64,000 nucleotides of DNA from contig NC_089440.1 in NCBI RefSeq assembly GCF_026210795.1, positions 4,526,001 through 4,590,000 on the forward strand, written 5' to 3'. Origin of the DNA: Rhizophagus irregularis (taxonomy: Eukaryota; Glomeromycota; Glomeromycetes; Glomerales; Glomeraceae). A program made the translations under genes and the position numbers. Below the pieces are notes generated by a model. That model saw only the letters and a program-made list of their open reading frames with translations, had not been told where the DNA came from and searched no databases. Shown piece by piece: positions 13,011 to 23,605 of this stretch (position 1 is its first letter; each line of letters opens with the position of its first letter).

Positions 13011-16000
13011 TTACTTTGTAAAGTCAATAACTTCCATTGAATAAAGATTTTTTGTAAGTGGATTAAGTAATCGAGATGTGTAATAAGCTTCTAAATGAGT
13101 ACTTGATTGATTACTTCTAATGGATAAAAGATTTGCTTTTCTATATTCTTCTGCTTTGTTAAATTGCTTTTCAATTTCCTTATCTTTAAAATATCCAAAA
13201 CTAAAAAATGATTTAATCATTATTTCCAACTCAGTAACGCTTGGTCTATTATTTGGATCTGAATCCCAGCACTTCTTCATTATATCAATGTAACATTTTG
13301 GTATTTCTGACTCGTTCATTTCAGGTCTAATTCCATTACATATATTTAATACTAAATATTCATCATGTGCATAATTGGAAAAAGGTTGTTTTCCAGTTGC
13401 TACAAAATACATAATCATGCCAAGACTATATATATCTGCTGCTTTAGTATAAGGTTTACCTTTTAACACTTCAGGGGCTACATAAGGTATAACTCCATAA
13501 ATTTTGCTTTCATTTTTTATATTACTGACTTCTCCACATAATCCCATATCTGAAATATATATTTTACTAGATAGGTATGAAATTTCTTTTTCAACTAATA
13601 TATTTCCTACATGAAAATCTCGATGAACCATTTGTTTTTGATGAATATTATTAAGACCTTTAATAATATCCAATATTGATTGTAATTTAGACATCCAATC
13701 AAATTCATCATAATTTTTATTTACCTGATAATAAAAACTTCCTCCACTTGCGTAACCAAGAACTATGATATAATCTTTTGTATCTGGATTTTGAGACAAT
13801 CCATATATTCGGATAATATTTTCATTATAATTAAGAGAATATGCTCTAATCTATTAAAATATGTAAAAATTTATTAAATATATAAAATAAAATTTAATAA
13901 TATATATATAAAAAAAATTTTTTACCTCATTTATAAATTCATCAGTAATATTTTGTGATGAATTGTGCAAACATTTTAGGGCGACTTTTCTATTACCACT
14001 CGTTCTTCTAAATTTTTCTTTGTAAAATAATGGACCATCCTTCCATATTGCTGAATAAACTATGGCAAATCCACCCTTACCTATTATTTCAATCTTATTA
14101 AACTGATTGAATGGTATCCACTCAAATATTGTATCTAATTTATCATTAATTTTTAATTGCATTTCTTGAATAAGTTCATCAATTTTTTTATTTCCGCTGG
14201 TCCAATTTATAAAATTATTCTTTAAATTATCTAATTGACATGTTTTACACCAAGTATAATAATGTAAATTTTCACTACATTTTTCGCAATATTTATTTTC
14301 AATAACCATTATATATTCATTTGTATCTGGATTTTGAGTTATACCATATATTTTATTATCACGATTATTATCACCATATATTTTTATTGAATATTCATTA
14401 GCCTATTAGAAAAAAAAATATTTTTATTAGAAAAATAAAAATAAAATAAATTATAAAAGAACTTGAAAATTTATACCTCATTAAAAAATTCATCTGTATT
14501 ATGATCTTGCAATTTGTGAAATTTTAAAATAATTTTTCGATCATTATTTTTTAAATTTCTTTGATATATTTTTTTATATTCATCATAATTTAACTGACCA
14601 TTTTTCCATATTGCTGAACATATTGTAACAAAATCATCTTTGTTTATTTTTTTAATATTATTAAACTGTTCATATGGTATCCATTCAACAATTGTATCAT
14701 CATAACAATCAATTTTTAATTGCATTTCTTGAATAAATTTATCAATTTTTTCATTTTTACTGGTCCAATTTGTAAAATTTTTCTTCAAATTGCTTATTTG
14801 ACATGATTTACACCATTTATGAAATGTATCCGTATATTCATTACCACAATTTTCACAATATCTCTCTTGAATAACTATAATATAATTTTTTGTATTTGGA
14901 TTTTGTGATACTCCATATATTTTATCATCTTGATGGCTGTATATAGAATATTTGTTACCCTAATAAAATAAAAAAATAAATATTACCAAAATAATTAAAA
15001 TAAAATAAATTAATAAAAAATTTTTTTATACCTCATTAAAAAATTCTTCAGTAATATTTTGTGAATTAAATGATTTTAAAGTAACTATTTCATTCTGATT
15101 TTTTAAATTTCTTTTATATATTCTTTTATTTTTATCATAACTTAACTGACCATTTTTCCATATTGCTGAATATATTGTAAATAAATCATCTTTACCTATT
15201 TCTTTAATATTAACAAACTGATTGTATGGTATCCATTCAACTATTATATCAGTATAATTATTAATTCTTAGTTGAAATTCTTGAATAAAATTATTAATTT
15301 TTTCGTTTCCACTTGTCCAATTCGTAAAATTTTTCTTTAGATAACTTATTTCACATAGTTCACACCATTTTTCTACTATATGTGTACATTGCTTACCACA
15401 ATTTTCACAATATTCATCTTCAAGAAACATTATATAATCTTTCGTATCTGGATTTTGAGATAATCCATATAGATTATCAATCCTATATAACATTGAATAT
15501 TCATTATCCTATTAAAAATAAGAAAAACAACATTACTAAAAAATAATAATAATATAAAAAAGAAATTTATAAGAAACTTTCTTACCTCATTAAAAAATTC
15601 AGTAATATCTTGTGTATTATAACATTTTAAAGTAACTTTTTTATTCTGTTTTATAAAATTTCTCTTATATATTTTTTTATTCATATCATAATCTAACGGA
15701 CTACCTTTCCATATTGCTGTACATATTGTAATAATACCATTTTTCCCTAATTCTTTAACATTGTCGAACTGATCGTATGATATCCATTCAAGTATTGGAT
15801 CATAATGGTGATCAACATGATTTACTTGCCTATCTTGAATGAATTTGTCAATTTTTTTATCTCCACTAGTCCAATTTATAAAATTTTTCTTTAAATAATC
15901 CATTTGACATGGTTTACACCATTTTCTACCCCATTCAGGACCCAATTCAGGCATTAAATCTGTATATTCTTCACCACATTTTTCACAATATTCATCTTGA

Positions 16001-17204
16001 ATAACTACTATATAATCTTTTGTATCTGGATTTTGTGATATTCCATAAATTGGAAGAACATTACTATTACGTCCCTATATTGAAAATTAATTAGTATGAA
16101 AAAATAAGAACATCACCGGTGGTGAAATTATGATGTAATGCCGGCCAGTATTTTATCAGATTTTTAATTCTGGTCGAAAGTACATCATAATGCTGGTACG
16201 GTGAACATCACCGCCGGTGAGCTTAAAAATAATATAGAAAAAATATTCATATTAAAATTTCATACCCTGATTAATAATTCATTGGTAATATTTTGTGAAT
16301 TATGCAAATATTTTAAAGCAACTTGTTTTTTTCCTAACTTTCTTTGATATTCTTTTTTATAAAGACAATAATATAAAGGACCATCCTTCCATATTGTTGA
16401 ATATATTGTAACGAAACCATCTTTTCTTATTTTTTTAATATTATCAAATTGGTCATATGGTATCCATTCAACTATTATATCATCGTAATCATTAATTTTT
16501 AATTGAAATTCTTGAATAAAATTATCAACTATTTCATTTCCACTAGTCCAATTTGTAAAATTTTTCTTTAAATAATTTATTTGACATAATTCACACCATT
16601 TATACTTCACGTTTGTATATTTATTACCACATTTTTCACAATGATCAACTTGAAAAACCATGAAATATTCTTTTGTATTTGGATTTTGAGATATTCCATA
16701 TATTGGAAAATCATATAAATCACAATATGATTTAACCTATTATAAATAATAAAAAAAAATTATTACGATGAAAACATACAGTATATATTTTGGATTAAAT
16801 AAAAGTCAATTCAGTACCTTATCATAAAATTCTTTGGTAATAATTGGTAAATCATACAAACAACTGAAAATAATAACTTTTTCATTCTCGGATTTCCTTA
16901 CATAATCCTTTTTGTGATGACAATAATATAATGGACCATCTTTCCATATTGCCGAATATAAAACATTATTTATTTCTTTAATATCATTCAATTGATTGTA
17001 TGGTATCCATTCAAATATTATATCATTTGGTTCACGAATATCTTGATTTTTTTCTTGAATTAAATCATCAATGATTTCATTTCCGCTCGTCCAATTTGTG
17101 AAATTTTTCTTAAAATTATCTATTTGACATGGTTTACACCATCCATCTTCCACACGTGCGTATCTGTCGCCACATTTTACACAATCTATATCAATTTGTG
17201 ACAT
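13011..17204 (-). CDS. Giant TKL kinase, cluster A: six tandem N-lobe modules plus one C-lobe
   Basis: Seven exons, all multiples of three and joined by phase-0 introns: 17204-16818, 16736-16266, 16074-15586, 15508-15032, 14959-14477, 14402-13926 and 13850-13011, about 1,207 residues. Exons 1-6 each carry a CxxC...CxxC ribbon, NFTNWTSGN lead-in, E-W-I-P-Y linker and beta1-beta3. From exon 2 on they begin with the C-lobe-exon start (IYGISQNPDTKDYI). Glycine loops are degenerate in modules 1-5 and intact only in module 6 (GKGGFAIVYSA), which also has VALK. Exon 7 is a full C-lobe with VHRDFHVGN, DMG for DFG, and PYVAPEVLKG. One promoter-side ATG serves the array. The uninterrupted frame over 4.2 kb argues for a translated protein; whether it is one transcript needs RNA data. 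Confidence 0.75.
13926..17204 (-). repeat. Array of six N-lobe module exons (cluster A)
   Basis: Module exons are 387-489 nt with a period near 480-650 bp. Loop sequences by module: 1 EINNVLYSAIW (loop deleted); 2 IRKDGFVTIYSTIW; 3 LGKNGIITICTAIW; 4 IGKDDLFTIYSAIW; 5 INKDDFVTICSAIW; 6 IGKGGFAIVYSAIW. The beta3 lysine is kept in modules 2-6 (VALK, VTLK, VTLK, IILK, VALK) and lost in module 1. Introns are about 70-85 bp except the one between modules 2 and 3 (191 bp), which holds a small insertion. Confidence 0.85.
16111..16220. mobile_element. Small inverted-repeat insertion in a cluster A intron
   Basis: The ends TCACCGGTGGTGA and TCACCGCCGGTGA are inverted copies (12 of 13 bases). The about 110-bp GC-richer block explains why this intron is 191 bp while its siblings are under 90. 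It contains TAATGCCGGCCAGT, also found at 5727-5740. No clear target duplication is seen. Confidence 0.6.
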
Positions 17205-18213
17205 TTTTTATTATTTTTTAAAAAAAGAGGCGAGGGCGAAACGATGAAACGGTTGAAACGCACAAATTTAATGTCAATTTTCACTACATATTTATTTAGT
17301 TTGACAGTGGTCGTACTGTATTAATCTGATCATCATAATATTCACGTGACAGACGTGACACGCAAACGTTAAATGATTGATCAACGACAAGAACTATTTT
17401 TCTGAAATAATGAATATAATCAATTTTTATTCTAATATTTTTACTAACTTTACAGAAACTTCAAGATCGTAGCGATGGCTTAATGCGCAGTAACTGCGTT
17501 ATAAATACATAGTGACCACATTATGTAATCGTAAAGAAATTACATATATGCAGTTACTGCAGCATTAAGCCATCGCTACGATCTTTGAAGTTTCTGTAAA
17601 GAATTTATTTTTGAAAACGGGATTAACCATTAGAAATTATTTTAATAAGTAATAAAGAGAGAAACCTATTTTTATTTTAAATATCTTTCAAACAATAAAA
17701 TATTAATATACAGTATATCCGGATTTTCAGAAAATTCATGATATTTTTTTATTTCATGGTTAAATATTATTTATATTAACATAAGATTGAGTTAAAATTA
17801 TATACAGTAATTAGATAATAATTATAGGTAATTATATAATATATTTGGTATGAATAACCCAAAAAATTAGCCCTCGTTTATTTATCTAATTTTATGACCT
17901 TGAAAAATAAACAAATTATAATTTAATTCAAAAAAAGTCTCACTAATTTTCTTAATAATTATTTATTTTGATTTTTATAAATCAAGAAAATTCATATACG
18001 ATAAAAATTGAAATGATCGGCAAATAATCAGCTGAATTTAAATGACCGGCCCACATTAGGTTTACAATGGCTGATCAGCAGTATGCATTAATTATTGTTC
18101 TTACTTTATATAACATTTGTATAAAAAAATATTTTTTTTTCGTTTTACTATTGCAAATTCTTTTTTCAACTTTACCATTAATATGTTTAATTTGTAATTT
18201 GAAAAAGTTCACA
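17205..18213. promoter_or_regulatory. Divergent intergenic region between clusters A and B
   Basis: About 1 kb separates the two head-to-head starts (17204 minus, 18214 plus). It must hold both promoters and contains a 144-bp foldback element. An alternative plus start at 18067 (MADQQYALIIV) would add 49 residues with a strongly hydrophobic stretch; I prefer 18214 because the upstream part matches no other module. Confidence 0.6.
17453..17596. mobile_element. Foldback MITE flanked by TA
   Basis: Inverted arms of about 50 bp: CAGAAACTTCAAGATCGTAG at the left is matched by the reverse complement of the right end (one base added), continuing through CGATGGCTTAATG and GCAGTAACTGC. TA stands on each side. 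A TA duplication with CAG...CTG ends suggests a Tc1/mariner-type MITE. No coding capacity. Confidence 0.75.
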
Positions 18214-21200
18214 ATGGATTTCTTTGCTAAAAGTATCAAAAAACTGATTAAGTCATGTGATTGTGATGGTGAATGTAATGTAAAACGGTTTAAACAAAAT
18301 TTTAAAAATTGGACTAGTGGTGATAATTATATTGATAAATATATTCAAGATTCTCAGTTATCAGATCATAGTGATTATACATGCCAAGCAATAGAATGGA
18401 TACCTTACAATAGATTGTATGATATTAAATATTTTTCAGAAGATAAGTTTTGTAAAGTATATAGAGCAAAATGGACTGATGGATACATAGACACATGGGA
18501 TAATGAAAATCAAGATTGGAAAAGAAAAGGCCAAAATAAGTTTGTAATTCTTAAAAGCTTAAATAGTCCAGCAGATGTTGAATCAGAATTCATGAATGAG
18601 GTAAATTAATTTATTGGGTAATTAAATTTTTGAAATCTAATTTCACTAATATAATTTATTTGTAGGTTTGTAAAACCCATGAATTTTATGGAATAACTCA
18701 AGATTTGGCGACTAAGAATTATATGGTAGTATTGGATGATGAATGTGAAAAATGTAAATATGTATGTTGCAAAATGCATTTTTTGAAAAACTTCCAAAAT
18801 TGGACTAGTGGTAATGAAGATGTTGATAAATTTATTCAAGATATTCAATTATCAATGCATGGTAATCATTATGGAATATTCGGGAAAGCAATAGAATGGA
18901 TACCTTACAATAAATTTTATGATATTGAATACATTACAAAAGATGTATATAGAGCGAAATGGATTGATGGATATATAATTGAATGGGATTATAAACATCA
19001 AAATTGGAAAAGAGAAGGCCAAAATATATTTATAATTCTTAAAAGCTTGAATAATCCAGCAGATGTTGCACTAGAATTTAGAGATGGGGTAAATTAATTT
19101 GTTAATAATATTTCAAAAATTTTAATTTTCACTAATATAATAATGTATTTGTAGGTTAAAATAAATCATAGATTTTATGGAATAACTCAGGACCCAGAAA
19201 CTAAGAATTATATAAAGGTTTTGAGTGATATATGTGAAAAATGTAAATATGTATGCAGTACAATACATTTTCAGCGAAACTTCAAAAATTGGACTAGTGG
19301 TAATGAAGATGTTGATAAATTTATTAAAGATTCTCAATTATCAACACATGTTAGCAATTATGAAGTATTTGAGAGAGCAATAGAATGGATACCTTACAAC
19401 AGATTTTATAATATTGAATATATTACGAAAAATGTATATAGAGCCAAATGGATTGATGGATATATGAATAAATGGGATTATGCACATCAAAATTGGAAAA
19501 GAGAAGGCCAAAATATATTTGTAATCCTTAAAAGCTTGAATAATCCAGCAGATATTGCACTAGAATTTAGAGATGGGGTAAATTAATTTTATTAATAATA
19601 TTTTCAAAATTTTAGATTTCACTAACTAAATACAATTGATGCAATTGTAGGTCCATGAATTTTATGGAATAACTTATGATTCAAAAACCAAGAATTATAT
19701 GAAGGTCTTGAATGATATATGTGAAAAATGTAAATATGCATGTAATATAATACATTTTCAACATAACTTCGAAAATTGGACTAGTGGTAATGAATACATT
19801 GATATATTTATTCAAGATGCTCAGTTATCAGCACATGGTAATTGTGAAGTATTCAGAAAAGCAATAGAATGGATACCTTACAATAAATTTTATGATATTG
19901 AATATATTACAAAAGATGGATTTGACAAAGTATATGAAGCAAAATGGATTGATGGATATATAAATGAATGGGATTGTGTACATCAAAATTGGAAAAGAAA
20001 AGATCAAAATATATTTGTAATTCTTAAAAGCTTGAATAATCCAGCAGAAGTTGCATTAGAATTTAGCAGAGATGTGGTAAATTAATTTGTTAATAATATT
20101 TAAAAAATTTTAATTTTCACTAATATAACAATGTATTTGTAGGTTAAAACAAACCATGAATTTTATGGAATAACTCAAGATTCAAAAACCAAGAATTATA
20201 TGAAGGTTTTGAATGCTATATGTGAAAAATGTAAATATATGTGTAGTGTAATATATTTTCAGCATAACTTTAAAAATTGGACTAGTGATAATGAAAAAAT
20301 TGATAAATTTATTCAAGATGCTCAGTTATTAACACATGATAATTATAAAGCAATAGAATGGATACCTTACAATAAATTTTATAATATTGATTATATTACA
20401 AAAGATGTATATAGAGCGAAATGGATTGATGGAAATATAATTGAATGGGATTATAAGCATCAAAATTGGAAAAGAGAAGGCCAAAATATATTTGTAATTC
20501 TTAAAAGCTTGAATAATCCAGCGGATGTTACGTTGGAATTTAGTATAGATGAGGTAAATTAATTTATTAATAATATTTTCAAAATTTTAATTTTTATTAA
20601 TATAATGTATTTTGCAGGTTGAAATAGACCATGAATTTTATGGAATAACTCAAGATCCAAAGACCAAGAATTATATGAAGGTCTTGAATGATATATGCGA
20701 AAAATGTAAATATGCATGTAATATAATACATTTTCAACAAAACTTCAAAAATTGGACTAGTGGTAATGAAGACATTGATAAATTTATTCAAAATGCTCAG
20801 TTATCAGCACATCATAGTGATTATGATGTATTAAAAAAAGCAATGGAATGGATACCTTACAATAAATTTTATGATATTGAATATATTGCAAAAGATGAGT
20901 TTGACAAAGTGTATAGAGCAAAATGGATCGATGGATATATAAATAAATGGGATCATGAACATCAAAATTGGAAAAGAAAAGGCCAAAATATGTTTGTAAT
21001 TCTTAAAAGCTTGAATAATTCAGCAGATGTTACAATGGATTTTATAAATAGGGTAGATTAGTTTATTGGTTATTAACAATATTTTCATGTTTTAATTTTC
21101 ACTAATATAATTCATGTATTTGTAGGTTAAAATAAACCATGAATTTTATGGAATAACTCAAGATTCAGGAACCAAGAATTATATGATAGTTTTGGATAAT

Positions 21201-22060
21201 ACATGTATAAAATGTAAATATGCATGTAGCATGATACATTTTCAGCAAAACTTCAAAAATTGGACTAGGTGTAATGAAGATGTTGATAAATTTATTCAAG
21301 ATGCTCAGTTATCAGCACATGATAATTATGATGTATTTAGGAAAGCAATAGAATGGATACCTTTTAATAGATTTTATGATATTGAATATATTACAGAAGA
21401 TGAGTCTAACAAACTATATAGAGCAAAATGGATTGATGGATACATAAATGAATGGGATTATGAATATCAAAATTGGAAGAGAAAAGGCCAAAATATGGTT
21501 GTAATTCTTAAAAGTTTGAATAATCCAGCAGATGCTACTTTAGAATTTATGGATGAGGTAAATTAATTAATATTTGATAAAAATTTGAATATTCTTTTTT
21601 TGTATTTAAAGTTATTTATTTGTAGATCATTACAGTACCCCATGAAGTTTATGGAATAACTCAAAATTTAAAAACTAAGAATTATATGGTGGTTTGGAAT
21701 GAAATATGTGGAAAATGTAATAGCATATGTACTGCAAGCCGATTTAAACTAAATTTTGAAAGTTGGACTAGTAGTAATAATGAAGTTGATAAATTTATTC
21801 AAGATGCCCAGTTATCAACACATGATAATTATGAAGTATTTAAGAAAACATTAGAATGGATACCTTATAATAGATTTTATGATATAAAATATATTGCAAA
21901 AGGCGGATTTGGTAAAGTATATAAAGCAAAATGGATTGATGGATACATAGATGAATGGGATAATAAGCATCAGAATTGGAAAAGAAAAGATCAAAGTATG
22001 TTTGTAGCTTTAAAAAGCTTAAATAATTCAAAAAGTGTTACATTGGAATTTATGAATGAG
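18214..22060 (+). repeat. Array of eight N-lobe module exons (cluster B)
   Basis: Exons are 387-435 nt with a period of about 450-510 bp. Loops by module: 1 FSEDKFCKVYRAKW; 2 ITKDVYRAKW; 3 ITKNVYRAKW; 4 ITKDGFDKVYEAKW; 5 ITKDVYRAKW; 6 IAKDEFDKVYRAKW; 7 ITEDESNKLYRAKW; 8 IAKGGFGKVYKAKW. Modules 2, 3 and 5 share the same four-residue loop deletion, so some copies were amplified together. The beta3 lysine (V/I-I-L-K) is kept in every copy. Introns after modules 2-5 and 7 start GTAAATTAA, so an unspliced intron gives a stop two codons later. Confidence 0.85.
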
Positions 22061-23605
22061 GTGAATTATTTTACTACTTGATGAAAATTTGGAAGCTTTT
22101 AATTATTAGTACTAATACTTATTTAATATACAGATTATCTTACATTACAAATTAAACTTGCAAAAACGTATCATTAAACTTTATGGAGTAACTCAAGAAC
22201 CAGAAACAAAAAATTATGTCATGGTTTTAGATTATGCAGAAAATGGAAGTTTGCGAAATTATTTAAATACAAATTATGATAAATTAAGTTGGAGTGATAA
22301 AATTAATTATTTACATAGCATTGCACATGGACTTAAAGATATTCACGAAGAAGGATTAATTCATCGAGATTTACATATTGGTAACATATTAAGGCTCAAA
22401 AAAATGACGTGTATAACTGATATGGGATTATGCAAACCTGCAGATTATAATACATCAGAAAATCATAAAAATAAAATATTTGGCGTTTTACCTTATATTG
22501 CTCCTGAAATCTTACGAGGCCAAAATTATACCAAAGCTTCAGATATTTACAGTTTTGGTATAATTATGTATGAGGTAATTTCTGGATCACCTCCATATCA
22601 TGTTATAAGCCATAATAATAATTTAGCAATAAGAATTTGTCAAGGACTTAGACCAAGGTTTAATATTAAAGTGCCTCGAGTAATTGTAAATTTAATTAAA
22701 AGATGCTTGGATGCAAATCAATTAAAAAGGCCAAAAGCGGAGGAAATTAAAAAATTTTTAAGCCAGTGGCTTAGAGAATTAAATGAATTGCAAAATATTA
22801 GTGAATTTGGTAATTATACAGAAATCCAAAAACAAATTGATGAAGCAGAAATAATCAATAATAGAACATTGGAAAATGCAATTTCAACCAATTTAGGAAT
22901 ATCATCTAAAACACATTCAGAAGCTATTTATACCAGTAGACTGCTTAACTTTAATAATCTTCCTGAGCCAAAAAATACTGATGATTATTATAAAGAGAAT
23001 GATAATATAATTAGCATGAAATCTTCAGGTATTGATTAATATAAAAATTTCTTATTATTTATTATTTATAAAATACTAATTAATTCCTTAATTAGAATCC
23101 TTATTAATTGATATCTCTCAATTAAAAATCAATGACAATAATCTTCCTGAGCCAAAATATTCTGATGACTATTATAAAGAGAATGTTAATATAATTAATA
23201 TGGAATCTCCAGGTATTGATTAATGCAAAATAATTTCCAATTAATTAAATTAATTATAAAATAAGATTTTATCTTTAAATAAAATCCTTACTGAATGATA
23301 TTTTTCAATTGAAAATCAATAATAATAATCTTTCTGGACCGAAACATCCTGATGCATGATTATTATGAAAAAATGATAATATTATTAGTATAAATCTTTC
23401 AGGTATTGATTAATGAAAAATATTCAAATTAATTGTATAAAAAATACTAAATTTTTTTTGGATTCATTGAATAGTATCCTTGCAAATTGATATTTCTCAA
23501 TTGTCTGGTAAGCAAGCATCTTATACTTATAATAAACTTTTTTTTACCTATATTTGATATGTTTACTTTATAAATTTTTTTTTAGATCACAATAGGCGAA
23601 GATAA
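18214..23605 (+). CDS. Giant TKL kinase, cluster B: eight tandem N-lobe modules plus one C-lobe
   Basis: Exons: 18214-18600, 18666-19088, 19155-19577, 19651-20076, 20143-20553, 20618-21052, 21126-21557, 21626-22060 and 22134-23028. Exons 1-8 are all multiples of three with phase-0 introns, giving about 1,420 residues before the tail. Each module has a C-x2-C-x3-C ribbon, NFKNWTSGN...D-x-F-I-Q lead-in, A-I-E-W-I-P-Y linker and V-Y-R-A-K-W-I-D-G beta2. Only module 8 has an intact loop (AKGGFGKVYKA) and FVALK. Exon 9 is a full C-lobe: IHRDLHIGN, DMG for DFG, PYIAPEILRG, and the tail NNLPEPKNTDDYY. It may stop in the intron at 23037-23039 (SSGID) or splice on through triplicated tail units. The last candidate exon ends at 23605. 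Confidence is high for exons 1-9 and low for the tail. Confidence 0.75.
22953..23510 (+). repeat. Three tandem copies of the kinase tail (exon plus intron)
   Basis: Units of about 185 bp begin at 22953, 23137 and 23324 with AATAATCTTCCTGAGCC or a variant. Each encodes NNLPEPK...DDYYKEN...IISM and a phase-1 donor at CAGGTATTGATTAA. The acceptor exon that follows each reads ESLLIDISQLKIN or a variant. Copy 1 to copy 2 can splice in frame. Copy 3 has lost its acceptor (AATAAA for AATTAG) and gains a stop, so it is decaying. Confidence 0.75.

Noticed and set aside
18606-20791. Minus-strand frames opposite cluster B modules
   Set aside because: Recurring near-identical antisense frames only reflect the repeated plus-strand exons.
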